From NCBI GenBank assembly GCA_038503035.1, contig JAVSML010001007.1, positions 30,475-94,474 on the forward strand: DNA of 64,000 nt. The letters are read 5' to 3'. Source of the stretch: Crocodylus rhombifer (taxonomy: Eukaryota > Chordata > Crocodylia > Crocodylidae). The notes below the pieces were generated by a model. That model did no database searches. It saw only the letters and a program-made list of their open reading frames with translations, and was not told the DNA's origin. The translations under genes and the position numbers were made by a program. Each line of letters starts with the position of its first letter. The stretch's first letter is position 1. This document shows positions 31,301 to 43,600 of the stretch, piece by piece.

Positions 31301-34300
31301 GTGTTAATTTTGCCTCCTGGGGTAGAGAACGGCTGCCTTTTTAAGAGTTGAGAGGTGGAAGGGAGCTTTTTCAGCGCTTGGCTGTCAAAGTGAAGCTCCT
31401 TCCCTCCCCATCTATTACTGAGTAGGGCAAGCCGTGGGTTCCTCTTCCCTCCATCCACTCCCCAGGAGTGCAGATTGACATGCTGGGGGGGTGGGGGGCA
31501 GGGGATGCCACCGCCCACCGGGGGTGTCTGTGTGTGTGCGTGGGTGTTTTTGTGCTCTGATGGGCAACAGTTATACCAAAGGAGCTTCCCTGCCTTCTCC
31601 TCCTTCTGACCCTCGGGCTTCATAAATTGCTTCCCCATAGTCCCCATGCCCATGGCCCAGCCAGGAGCAATCTTGATCCTGTTTTGCCAGGGGCTGGGAG
31701 TGTGACTCAAATTCTGGGGGGTAGGAGGGGTCCAGCAAAGGCAGCATAGCAGCTGGGGGAAGGGGATCTCCTTGCAAGCTGTTGCCCATCTCTGCGTTGC
31801 TGAAACAGATCTGAAGTGCCGTGCAGTTAAGAGTCGCGTCTCGGCGCTAGAGACTGTGTGTTTGTACATAAACAGTTTTTGATTTAAAGAAAAAGAAAGA
31901 TGCTGTTGGAAAGGCGCCGCGGGCAGGGTGTATTAATTCTGTGTTCTTATTGTCACTGCAGCCACCTTTGTGATGGCTATTGCCACTGCTGGCTTGCAGC
32001 TGATCCTAATGCTTCCCCCTTACAACATCTCATTGTATGGTTGGTATAAGGGTTTGTATGATTGGTAAGAATTCACAGTATCCAACACACTTCGGACACA
32101 AGCCAGGCACAGGTAGAGCTGCCAGGCGCTTAGTTTAGTGAAGTTCAGACCCATCCCATAATTGGGGGAGATCCTAGGGACAGCTGCAGGAAGAGAAGGA
32201 GGGCGGGTGTCTTGTCCCATAGCAGATGCTGAGCTGGGGAGGACAGAGAAGGGTGGGGAACGTAGACCGGACCCTTGTCTGTGTGGATTGGTTTCTGCGC
32301 AGCCAACTGGCAGGACTCAAATACTTCTCCCTTCAGGGCCATCCTTTTGGTCCACTTCCCTGTTGCCTTTCTGAGGGACGCACCAGCGCTGCTGCACTTG
32401 AGAGGGAGCTTGCAGCTGCGGCTGAGTGGGGGAGCAGATTGTGTGAGGGGCTCTTTTGTTTCAGGACTGGGGGCAGAGGTTTTTGCTTTTCCTATTTTCT
32501 CCCATGATCCGCCGCCTCTATCCAGCAGGGGATGCTCTCTGCCAGAAACCATCCCATTTGTGTCCAGGCTGCCCCTCAACCCGTGCGTGTGTGTGTGTGT
32601 GCGTGTGTGTGTGCGTGCGCGCGCCGGCCATGTGCGTCTCTCAGAGAGTGCCCTCGTCTGCCCCACACTGAGGTTGTGTTCTTTGATTGGGGTTAAGGTG
32701 TGGAGAGAGTATCCGAGTCCTGCCTGCGGCTCTACCACTCAGCCATGATTCTTCAGGTAGCTGACCACATAGGGCTAGGGAAAGAGCTTCTGACTTTCCT
32801 CCCCACACTCTTGGCTGCCTGACCCCTAGGTCATCCAGCCATCTCCGTGGCCTGCGTGGAACTCAGTCAAGGCCTTGGCCTCACCTGAGCCTCAGACTTG
32901 TGGCCCGCTTTCTTGGCCTCCCGAAGAGGGGTCCCCAGCAGGTGGGAGGTGGGGGTTGACACTCAGGCGGATGCTAGGCAGGCAGGCAGACACCAGCTGA
33001 GGTAGCTTGTAGCCACATCAAAGTTCAGCTCATGGGAGCACTAGAGGAAACGCCACAGGGTGCTTAACCAGGTTGGCTCCAGGCTGGGGATCAGTGCAGT
33101 TATCTCACTGGCAGCTAGCACCTGGGGGCTTTGAAATGTAGAGTGCTGTGACTGCAGGGGGCACCAGGGATGGTAGACACCCCTGATCCCCAGCCTTAGA
33201 TCTCAGAGTGTGTGCCCAGCCCTGGGGTAGAGGCTGCTGCTCTCCACATAGGATGTGAGCTGGATAAGGTCCCATTTTGCCCGCTCTGTAGCTGTGTTGC
33301 TGATTCTGGGGCCTGGGGAAGGAGTGGGTGGTGGATGGGGTATCCCTGCCCTCTGCCAAGCAGAATGGTTCTGGGGAGGCGGGTCCTTGGCTCTTTTTCT
33401 GATAAGTAGCAGTGAGGAAAGAGCTGTTTTCTGGATGTGGCGTGCAGATGTATTTGCTGTCAAGAGTCCCTTTAAGCCGCAACCCAGAGCCCCCAGTTTG
33501 GTCCTGGGTGGGGGGCTGGCCTGAGTGCGGAGGCTTTGCTGGGCTCAATGGGTGGTGGGTAGGGGGGTCTCTAGTGTGGCAGCGGTAGTGAGAGCCCAGG
33601 AGCCAGCAGGTCTGGATGGGGGGAGGTGGAGGGTAGAGATTCCTCCTTGTTAGCCAAGTGGTTAGGGAGAGCAGCTTTCCTGGGGTGTTGTGTTGTAAAG
33701 GTGGACGGTAAGATTGGTCTCAGGTAAGCCACGGACTCTACTGTCCAGGAGCGGCGTCCCCTACCCCCTGCCACGGACAGACACGGCACCGGCAACGCCC
33801 TCCCCCTGCCAGGCAGCTGCAGACAAGAGGGGCAGGGGGCCCTGCCCGTATGTAACCGAGGACCGTAGTGGCTGTAGGCTGTGTCGTTCCCAGGGGTACC
33901 CTGTGGGGGCCCATGCTGGCATTGGAGCCCAAACTCGTCTGGCAAACCCATTGTGGCAGTGATGGGTGGTGGTGGTGGTGGCAGCAGGGAACCAGCTGTA
34001 GGATGTTCAGCAAGGTGAGGCTGGAAGGTGTCCAGGGAAGCACTCAGCCTTGCCTGTTGGCTGTTAGGCTAAGTGGATGGTACCTGTGTCCTTGTCCCTT
34101 CCTGCAGTGACTGGCAGTGAAGTGCCTGCGGCTTCATCTCTTAGAAGCCAGGATCCCCAGGGCAGGGGGAGGCTGCTTCAGATAAGCTCTATGCCCAGCT
34201 TTGTCCCTCAATCCATCGGACTGGCCTGGTGCTGTGCAGAGGACTGGGCTTGGGGTCCATGGGTCCACCACCCACTCAATGCCCCATGCTTGAGCAGTTA

Positions 34301-35473
34301 GTTCCTTGTGGGAAGGGAGGATATGGGGCTGGTATGGAGGGGTGGGTGGGAGCTCTATGTGGGGGGCATACCCCGCTGCCGAGACAGGTAAGGCAGCGAG
34401 AGGTGACTTGGCAGCTGCTCCAACCCCCCACCCCCCAAAAAAATGCCCCGATCGGTTGGGGGGGCACCTGGGCGAGCCCCTGGGGCCAAAGCTAGCAGCC
34501 TGACGCATTGAGCCGAGGCGCTAAGTTGAAAGGTTTTGTAAGTAGTTTCTCCAGGTAAACGCTTTTATTTCCTTCTCTCATGAGCTGTGCCCACGTAGTG
34601 CCCCCCCCCCCCCCATTCCCTTCTCCTTCCCTTTGCCTCTGCCTCGGCACCCATCCGTAACCTCCTTTTTAGAGATCTGGACTATTGTTGATCTGGTGGC
34701 GACAGGCTGGAAGGGTTTGTGACCCAATGTGGGGTCACCCCTGCTAAGGTGGCAGGGCTTCAGGGGGGTGGGGGCCAGGGGCTGCCAGCCAGGTGCCAGA
34801 GGATAAAAGCTTTGTGTGTGCGTGGCCCCCCTGCCCTTAAATCCTAGTGCACAGAGTCCCCTCCCCATCCCATCCCCTCGTTCCTGTAGGCCTTGCTTTG
34901 TGGGAGGGGGCTGCATGGTGGGTTTGGAGGAGCTGGCTGGCTGGGACAGGGTGGGCTGCAGTTGGGGGTGCTGTCCCCCACATTTTGTTAGAGTGTATCT
35001 GCCCTCCCCTGCAGCCAGGGGTTGGATCCTATATGCAACCCACCCAGCCAGCAGGGAGGGGAGCATAGCGGGGAGCCAAGTACAGGTATCTGACTGTTGT
35101 CCATAACCTTCCTTTCCTTGCAGCCGTGGAGGGGTTGTGGGGAGGATAGCTGGTCACCAGGTGGCTGGTGGGTAATGGGCCATGGCCTCCTGCCCCCTCC
35201 TGGCCCTCCAGCCTGGATGGGGCTGGGCTGCCCTGCATCTCCAGCGTAGTTCTGGCTGCTGAAGCTGAGGCAGCATCCTTCCTCGCTGCAAAATGTTGTG
35301 GGGGTGGCACCAGGACGCACTGTTCCCTGGCAGGCTGGCACAGCTGAGCAGCCGGCTGGCAACTGGGCTCCGCAGAGCCCCCCGGGGGTGGGCAGAGGTT
35401 CTTCCGTGTGTGTGTGTGTGCGTGCCTGGCTGGGGAGGGGGGGGCGGGCTTGTGTCTGTGAGCTTGGGCTAAC

Positions 35474-35507
<34 letters not shown>

Positions 35508-38012
35508 ACCTCCACCCTTCTGGACACTCCCCAATCTGTTACAGCGGCTTACAAGCATGCAGACGGCAAGAAGATTGACGGCAGGCGGGTGCTGGTGGAT
35601 GTGGAGCGTGGCAGGACAGTCAAGGGCTGGCGCCCGCGCAGGCTTGGTGAGTAGAGACCCCCTCCCCACCACAGAGTCTGCCAGGGACGTGAGAGATGGG
35701 AGCTCCCCCTTCTGTGAGGCTCACAACCTGCCCCCCTCTGCCCATCCCCCAGCACCCTGTGGAGGAGCTGAGAAATTGCCCACTCATCTTCCAGCTCCTG
35801 CCCCATAGTACCTTGTGCTGAGGCTGGTGGAGTTGGGAGATCTCCCCCCACACTCAGCTGCTACACTGTGACCCACTACAGTACTCCCTGCTGAGGTGAA
35901 GCAACTAAGAGCTCCCCTGAGGGGCTGGGAGATCACCCCTCACAGCCAGCGTGTGCCCTATACTACATGGTTTACTGAGGCTGGAAGAGCCAGGATATTG
36001 TCTTCCCATAGTTGGCTGGAGCAGCCAGGCATTCTCCCAAGGGGCTGAGAGATCAAGCTCCCCCACAGTGTCCTTGGTGGGAGGGTGCAATGGATGAGGC
36101 CATTTGCTCTGCCTTGGTGCCAAATGAGAAAGGTGGGACTCTTCTGGAAGGGCCTCCTCCCTGCCTGGCATTGCTATAAAGGGCCATATTCTCCTTGCAG
36201 GCGGTGGCCTTGGGGGCACCCGGCGAGGTGGTGCTGACGTCAATATCCGGCACTCCGGCCGAGATGACACCTCCAGATACGATGAGCGGTGAGTGGGGGG
36301 GCTTGCAAGGGTGGGGTTGGGCTGTGGAACTCCCAGCCCTGGGCTTGGGGGGAACCACAGGAGAATCAGTGCCCACTGTTTTGGGGGGGGGAGGGGGGGG
36401 TGCTTCTCTGTGGATTGAAGCAGGCATGGGGCTATGGCAGCAGCAGGCAGGTGTGTGGGCCCATAGCACTGGGAGCAGGGAATAGGCCAGGTAGAGGCCT
36501 AAGTGCATTGTGGGAATGGACAGTAGTTGCCAGGTCTGTGGTACTTGGCAGTGAGCCCAGATGCATTGTGGGAACAGGGAGCCAGGATTTGTGTGGTAGT
36601 GGAGAGTAGGCCTTGGAGTCAGGCCAAATCCAGGTGCTGTATGGGAATGGGCCCCCAGGAGTAATGACTGTGGTAGCCCGTAGTGGCCCTTGGTGGGGCC
36701 CAGGTGCATTGTGGGAATGGGCCTCAGCAATCATGTCTGTGGTGGTAGGGAACAGGCCTTGTTGGAGTCAGGTTAAGGCCGGTGTGCTCTGGGAATGGGC
36801 CCCCAGCAGCCATGTCTATGGAAGTGGAGTGGACTTTATTGGACCCAAGTGTGTTATGGGTATGGGGGGGCAGGAGTCATGTCTGTGATAGGGCAGGATC
36901 AGGCTGGGGCCAGGTGCAAATGTGGGAATGGGATCTCCACAGCCACATCTGGTAGTAAGGAGCAGGCCTTGGCATTGGAACAAGGCCAGGTGAATTGTGG
37001 GAATAGGCCCCTAGCAGTCATGTCTGTGTAGGCACATAGTGGCCTTTGTTAGGGGCCAGGTGCATTATGGGTATGGGGAGCCAGGAGTCATGTCTGTGGT
37101 AGTGGGGAGCACCCTTGGAGTTGAGCTGAGGCTAATTGCATTGTGGGACTTGCCCCCATCTGCCATGTCTGTGGTAGCCCATAGTGGCTCTTGGAGAGGG
37201 TACAGGTGCTCTGTGGGAATGGGGAGCCTAGTAGCCATGTTAGCTGCCCCCTGTGGCAATGGGTCTGCAGTATGGAAGCAGCATGGGCACGGGGCAGCTC
37301 ACCCCCCCCCCAACTGTCCCTCACCTTCACTTGGCCTCTTCCCCCTTCATCCTGATCTTGCAGGGACCGTGACCGGGAGCGTGAGCGTGACCGACGAGAA
37401 CGGAGCCGAGAGCGGGACAAGGAGCGGGAGCGGCGCCGCAGCCGCTCCCGGGAACGCCGGCGCCGCACTCGCAGCCGCGAGAAGGATGAGCGCAAGCGGA
37501 GCCGAGAGCGCAGCAAGGACAAGGACCGGGAGCGCAAGCGCCGCAGCCGTAGCCGGGACCGCAAGCGGGACCGGGACCGGGACCGTGACAAGAAGGATGA
37601 GATGCTGGAGCCTGGTGACATTCCACCTGAGGAGGTGCCCCTGGGCGAGCTGGGCATGGATGGCCTGGAGATGAAGCTGGAGGGGGAGGAGAAGGGCAGG
37701 GACAGAGACAGGGATCGGGAGCGCGACCGTCGGCGCAGCCACCGTGACAAGGAGAGGGAGAGGGATAGCCACCGTGACCGAGACCGCCGGCGGGACCGTG
37801 ACCGCGACCGTGACCGCGAGCATAAGCGGGACAGGGAGCGTGGGGAGCGTGGTGCCGAGAAACGGGATGACCGGGCAGCCCAGGATAACGGCGTGCCCGA
37901 GCCCCTGGAAGAGAGCAGCCAGGACATGTTCCTGGACCAGGAGTCAATGCAGTCTGGCGACGGCTACGTCTCCACAGAAAACGGCTACCTCCTCGAGCCC
38001 CCTATGGAGTGA
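28370..38012 (+). CDS. SNRNP70: U1 small nuclear ribonucleoprotein 70 kDa
   Basis: This U1-70K protein binds stem-loop I of U1 snRNA and helps recognise 5' splice sites in the nucleus. Coding exons are 28370-28516, 28679-28741, 29489-29543, 29726-29790, 29988-30050, 31030-31111, 35545-35646, 36201-36288 and 37364-38012. They total 1314 nt, giving 437 residues, the same as human. The protein starts [20 protein letters not shown], and the U1-C-contacting N-terminal region ends in a basic helix ([19 protein letters not shown]). The RRM follows with RNP2 LFVARVNY and RNP1 RGYAFIEY, then the glycine-rich link ([18 protein letters not shown]). The last exon encodes a long Arg/Asp/Glu/Ser mixed-charge tail ending GYLLEPPME. 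All junctions are GT-AG and phase-consistent. Intron 7 (31112-35544) is the largest. The first exon is untranslated. Antisense frames over the tail are shadows of its repetitive codons. Confidence 0.98.
28742..29488. repeat. SNRNP70 intron with inverted copies of the 33-bp repeat
   Basis: A tRNA-like short repeat lies at about 28975-29095. At 29240-29360 there are four units reading GGCCATAGTAAYCAGRRC or GCCATAGCARCYRGG. These are the reverse complement of the array upstream of the gene. Confidence 0.75.
31112..35544 (+). other. SNRNP70 intron 7 with candidate alternative exon and a C43 run
   Basis: This 4.4-kb intron is by far the largest of the gene. A low-CpG, A/T-richer patch at 31840-32110 contains two acceptor-like sites (TTGTCACTGCAG ending 31961; GGCTTGCAG ending 31999) followed by a strong donor TTG|GTAAGAAT at 32064/32065. 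A TG-rich run is at 32585-32625. A run of 43 C lies at 35475-35517, 27 bases before the exon 8 acceptor. In mammals this intron position carries a conserved stop-containing alternative exon, so the patch is a candidate for its counterpart. Confidence 0.4.
36289..37363 (+). repeat. Minisatellite in SNRNP70 intron 9
   Basis: Between about 36480 and 37240 there are about eleven diverged units of roughly 65-75 bp. Each has CAGGTGCATTGTGGGAATGG, then CAGCAGTCATGTCTGTGGTA, then GGGAGCAGGCCTTGG. Long antisense frames here are compositional. Exon 10 starts at 37364. Confidence 0.85.
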
Positions 38013-38334
38013 GTACCCCCCACCCCTAGCTGGACCGATTTTTTTTTTTGTTTTGTTTTTGGTTTTTTATATTTTTTTTTGGGGTGGGGGGTGCAGCGGG
38101 GGATGAGCTGGGGCCTGGCTCCCCTTCCTGGCTGTCGGCTGCATCTCTTGCTCTCTCTTCTTCCCTCTTTTTTTTTTATCCTTTTTTTTTTTTTTTTAAT
38201 TTTCTTTTTTTTAGGTGGGTAAGTTTGTCCCCCCTCCCCCACGTTCTGTAGCGTGTACCCCTCCCCACCCGTCCCTTCCCTTGCCTCAGTGTAATACACC
38301 CTTGGGTGCCTGCACCTGCTTTTTCTTTAACCAC

Positions 38335-38340
38335 AATAAA
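38335..38340 (+). terminator. Poly(A) signal of SNRNP70
   Basis: AATAAA lies 323 bases after the stop codon, followed by TGTTTTAATGTTTCTCCTGT, a T/G-rich downstream element. The 3' untranslated region includes T-rich runs at 38040-38080 and 38165-38215. Confidence 0.85.
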
Positions 38341-40380
38341 GGTGTTTTAATGTTTCTCCTGTGTCATGTTGCTGTCCAAGAGGGGTTGGGGGGCAGTTTC
38401 ACCACACAAAACATGGGGATTGGGGTAGGAAGTGGTGACTGTGTTGCTTAGCAATCACTAGAACCATTAACAATCCCACTCCACCACCACCAACCACCCC
38501 CACTTTGTTGACTAGGCTGAAGCTGTTAGGCCTCATCTACCTAACTATCATGCCCCATCATGCTTGTGAATTTCACCTCCAGCCCCCCTTTTGCCACTGA
38601 AACAGTGAATTCTATTCTCTGCCCCCTGCCCCAGCTTGGGAAACCAAGGAGTGCAGACCAGGCTGGGGGACGCTTTGTAGAATCTCTTCTTAGCCGCTTC
38701 TGGGATCCCCTCATGTGCAGTAGAGACCCCCAGGCCATGTCCCCCAATTTGATGCAAGAAGTGTTGTAGAATAGGGGCGTCAAATGTATTTGCTGGCATC
38801 TGCATCCTGTGAGTGGTACCTACTTCCGACATCAGGCATGGAGCACCGTGGCAGCGGATTAGAGGGGTGGGGGGAAGGGCAAGCAACATCTATGTTAACC
38901 TCTGCATCTGGATCTGACCCACAAGCACTGCCCACAGGTGAAGAACCCACGACCTGCAATGCTCCCCCAGCAGCATGACCTGCAATGCTCCCTTGTGCTA
39001 CAGGCACAGTACACCCCATCTGTTCAGTCCCCGTATCAGGCCCTGTGGTCCCCACTGCATTCCTCTTCTGTGAGGTTTGTCCTGTTGCTTCCCTGTTGTG
39101 GCAGGTGCTGCCCTTATGAGTACACTGATCCTCTCCAGTGTGGGGTGGGGACGACACGAGACTACTGGCTGTGGGAGGCCTGCAACCACGAGGGCTCCTT
39201 CCTCTCCCATCCAGATGTACCCACTACTAGCACCTCTTTTCCCCACTGAAACCCACACCCCTGGCCAGCACTTCTGTAGTTTCTGTCTATGCCAGTGCCC
39301 TGATCTCCAGTCCTGCTGCACAGACACAGCCAGTACCATACCTAGACTCCTGGTGGCCCCAAGGTAACTTTTAGTATTGGGTCCCCCTTTCGCCAGAGAT
39401 GATAGTATCATCATCTTTATTATTATACATAAATTAACATTTTCAGGCCCCCTTTCTGTTTGGACCTCAGGCAACAGCTTGGTTTGCCCATACCTGTGTC
39501 TGGCCTTGGACACAGCATGTGGGTACCTCGACCTCTGAAACCAGGGTGGGAATCATTCAATGCCCTCTGCCCCATGTACAGGTGCTAGGCTAGGAAGTTG
39601 TGGGGGCTGGTGCGTTGTCCCTGGCTGGCATGGAAGGGAGGGGGATATATGAAGGGATTGGGCATTTCCCTGCTTCTGGGCAAAAATAGGAAACAGCCTG
39701 TACATTTTGGGGGGGGAGGGGGTGGCAACGGGGTTGTACTGGTCAACATTCTTGTGCCATCTCCCCCCCTTAATGTTTTGTGGCCCCCCCCCAAATCCCT
39801 TTAAGACAGGGGTGGACAGTTATTTCAGGTGGGGTGGGGGGCTGCTTGTTTAATTTTGGCAAGCCATCAAGGGCCACATGACAGGCAACCAGAGGCAGAT
39901 AATTATTAGTTTTCTAATTTTTTTAGGGGCCCCGTGAACTGCGTAGACTGGCCTGGGGGGGCCACATTTGACCCGCGGGCTGCGTTTTGCCCACCCCTGC
40001 CTTAAGAGCTGGATCCCAAACAGTCTGGAGTGGGGGTACAGAGAGAGCACAGCCAGGTCTACTGGGGTGGGGGCCAAATGGGTACCAGGCAGAGGCGACG
40101 TTGCTAGTTGTTCTCCACAGGGATGTGTGGGGAGGCATAAGGTTTGCACGTGCCAGCAGATTCCCTCACCAGGCACACATCAGCACATGGCTTCCCCGTA
40201 GGACACGCCTGCATCCACCCCATGACCAAGCAGGTATGAGTATGGCACCCATGTGCAGAGGGGCCCCTGGGTGCAGACCCTGGCTGGCATGCAAGCAGGT
40301 GTGCACATGCAAAAGGGGCATGCAGGCAGGCTTTGCAGGCCTGCTAATGTGCGTCTTTACACGCGCGTGGAACCGCGCGG
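38341..40380. other. SNRNP70-LIN7B intergenic
   Basis: No supported gene. A hAT-like element is at 39807-39999. From 40240 the sequence becomes GC-rich and leads into the LIN7B promoter. Confidence 0.5.
39807..39999. mobile_element. hAT-type non-autonomous element with near-perfect 8-bp target duplication
   Basis: The element starts CAGGGGTGGACAGTTATT and ends GCGTTTTGCCCACCCCTG. The flanking octamers CTTTAAGA (39799-39806) and CCTTAAGA (40000-40007) agree at seven of eight bases, the duplication length of hAT transposons. It is 193 bp and non-coding. Confidence 0.85.
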
Positions 40381-40615
40381 GGTACCGTGACGCCCACACT
40401 CGCAGGGGGCGTGGTCGGGCAGGTCCCTCTGCCCTCAGCGCCCGGACCACGCGTGCGCATGCGTACTGGGTGCGGCACGGGTTGGGCATGCGCACTAGGG
40501 CCCATCGTTTGGCCGCGCAGCCCCGCGCTAGCCCACGTGCGAGCCGGTGGCCCCCGCCCCCCTTCCCCCCCCCCCGCAGGGCCGGTGCATCGCAGGGCGG
40601 GGCTGGCGCAAGAAG
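40380..40615 (+). promoter_or_regulatory. LIN7B CpG promoter with NRF1-like sites
   Basis: This is a CpG-dense block immediately upstream of the LIN7B start codon. TGCGCATGCGTA at 40454-40465 is a near-perfect NRF1 palindrome. A second GGCATGCGCAC lies at 40485-40495. No TATA box is seen. Confidence 0.6.
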
Positions 40616-43600
40616 ATGGCCTCGCTGAGCAGCGAACCGCTGGGGCTGGAGCGGGGTAGGGGAAATGGGGTGTGCCGAGCGGGACACATGCAAGGGGTGG
40701 CATAGGGGTGCAAGGGGGCGCACACGGGGGGCCAGGCTGCTAAAGAAGGACATACGTGGAAGGAGGGGGCAGCGTGCAAGGGGTGATATGTGGAAGTGTA
40801 TGGGGGCATGCGTGCAAGGAGTGGTGCATGAGGGTGCCCGGGGGCTCCTGTGCAAGGGGAGGTGCATGGGGTTGCCCTGGGGGACTCGTGTGTAAGGGGT
40901 GTGCACAGGGGGAGAAAGGGAATGCACAGAGGGGGCCGCAGGATGAGCTCATGCAGGAGAGGGAGGCCCCCTCCCACCAGAGGGGTGCAGGGTCCATGGG
41001 AAATGCAGGGGTTTATAGGGGGAGCTGAGTTGAGCCCCCCGGGGAGGGTGTCATGTGGTGCCTGCCCCCAGAAAAGAGGCAGGCAGATGTGTAAGTGTTG
41101 GTGGGGGGGTAAGCTGAGCTCCCCTGAGTAGGAGGGGGTGAGGGTTCAGTTGGTCTTGAGGGAGGGACCTGAGCAGGGCAGCCATGGTAGGAGGCTACTG
41201 AAGCCTGTGGGGGTGCATGTGTAGGGGGGAGTCGTTTGTGAGTTTGGGGTGGGAGAACGTGCGTAGGGACATGGCCTGAGCCCTAGGGGTTGGGGGAAGA
41301 GATGGGAAAGCCGGTGGGGGGTCTTGGCTGTCCTCCATGCAGTAGAGGTTGCATGGGGAGGTGCGGGGGGGGGGGGAAAGTTAGTGGTGGGGTTGAGGCC
41401 ATATGCAATGCTGGGGGTCAGTGGTGGGAGTTGGGGGTGGTCTCCCTGCCACCTTCCCACTCCTAGCTGACTCTTTCCCATCCTATCTGGCCTTGGGGGC
41501 AGATGTGGCGCGGGCTGTGGAGCTGCTGGAGCGGCTGCAGCGCAGTGGGGAGTTGCCCCCCCAGAAGCTGCAGGCGCTGCAGAGGGTGCTGCAAAGCAAG
41601 TTCTGCTCAGCCATCCGGGAGGTGAGGCCCAGGGACCCCCCACTACTACCCCAGCCCCGCTACAGTATCTCCTGCCCCTTGTTGACCACCCAGCACAGCC
41701 ATATATGCCTCTATCCTGCTTCCTGTCCCCCCTCCTAGAGCAGCTGTAGCCCCAGGTACCCCTCAGCCCACCTCTGACCTTCATCCCTTCCCCTCGGCCC
41801 CCTGGGCCCCCCTGTTCTCCCCCTCCCCCCCCCCCCCCCTTTCCAAACTGGAACCCCAGCACCCCGGTCCTTCCCCAGACTCCTGGGTTCATCCCTGATA
41901 TCTTCTCCGGCAGGTTTACGAACAGCTGTACGACACACTGGACATCGCAGGCAGCGCTGAGATCCGGGCCCATGCCACAGCCAAGGTATGTCTCCCCAGG
42001 AACCCCTTCCCCAACAGCTCCCTCACAACCAGGATCAGGGCCCACCCAGTGGCCATAGGACAGAGAGTCATGGTGGCCCCTTGGTCCTGTCCCCCCAGGC
42101 CTCCACCTAACAGCCATGACTCAGTCCCAGCGTCTGTCCCTGCCCCCCACATCCCAATACCCCCTTCCTCCCAGCTTTCCCAGTCCCAGGTCATGGCCAG
42201 GGCACTATGCTCATGAGACCCCAGGCCCAACCCTCAGCCAGAGGGCAGGCGGCTTAGGAAGGGGGCAGACACCCAGGGCTGCCGTCCTGTCAGTCTGCGT
42301 GTCCGTCCTCAGGCGACAGTGGCAGCCTTTGCAGCTAGTGAGGGGCACGCGCACCCACGGGTGGTGGAGCTGCCCAAGACAGATGAGGGGCTCGGCTTCA
42401 ACATCATGGGAGGCAAGGAACAGAACTCTCCCATCTACATCTCCCGCATCATCCCTGCTGGTGTGGCCGACCGGCATGGCGGGCTCAAGCGTGGGGACCA
42501 GCTCCTTTCTGTCAATGGCGTGGTGAGGCAGCGAGGACTGGGACTGGGAGGACTGAGGGAACTGGGAAAGGGGATAGCTGGGACTGAAGTGGGTGTGGGG
42601 ATGGGGGGAAAGGATTGGAACTGAGGGAGTTGGGGTGGGGAATGGCACTAGGGCTGGGAGTGGGGGGCCTGGAAAGGGGACACTGGAGCTGCGGGAGTTG
42701 GGGCAGAGGGTGATGACTGGAACTGAGGGAGCTGGGAAGGACTGGGACTGAGGGAATTGTGGGGGAAGGGACTATACCTGGGATGGAGGGAGTTGGAGTT
42801 GGGGGGAGACTGGGGTTGGGACTAGGACTGGAGGAGCTGGGGTTGTGGGGGAGCAGGGGAACAGGAGAGAGAGAGAGTGACATGGGGGAGAGCCCCGGAA
42901 GGGGCCTCTGGAGGGGCCAGGGGAAGGCAAGCACAGCCCTGGGAGAAGGGTGGTGTTGCAGTGGGAGGGGGTGCGATGGGGGCCGTGCATGCAATGATGG
43001 GGACTGGCATGGTTGTGCCACCAACAGAGTGTGGAGGGGGAACAGCATGAGAAGGCGGTGGAGCTGCTGAAGGCAGCACAGGGCACGGTGAAGCTGGTTG
43101 TGCGCTACACGCCCAAGGTGCTGGAGGAGATGGAGGCCCGCTTTGAGAAGATGCGTACGGCCCGGCGCCGCCAGCAGCATGCCAGCTACTCGTAAGGGAC
43201 CCCCTGGCCCTCTTTACTCCTCCCAGCTACTCATAAGGGAGCCTCCCACCCTCCCCAGCAAGTCAGCCACTTGTAAGGGACCCCCCAGCTATTTGTAAGA
43301 AACCTCCTTGGTATTCCTAGTTAGCCCTGCTCCCCCCCCCCCAGCACAGCAGGTACTTGTATGGCAATCCCCAGACCCCCCAGCACAACAGCTTCTCATA
43401 AGTAGTCCCCCTAACAGCAGGTACTCATACGGGACTCCCTGGGGCTTCCACACCCTGCCCACCCCTCCCAGGCTCCACGCAGCACAGCAGCTACCCCATA
43501 AGGGACCCCCAAACTATGCAGCCTCAGCCAGTCACCTGTAAGTGCTGCCTCAGACCCTGAACCCCTGTTCTTGCTGAGAGCCCTTGGCAGCAGTACCTTC

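Noticed and set aside
37088..37947. Long antisense frames (279 and 206 codons) over the SNRNP70 last exon
   Set aside because: Mirror of the Arg/Asp/Glu-rich codons of the real exon; the sense frame is a known conserved protein.
41146..42117. 323-codon minus-strand frame opposite LIN7B exons 2-3
   Set aside because: Pro/Gly-rich antisense of GC-rich exons and introns; no family similarity.
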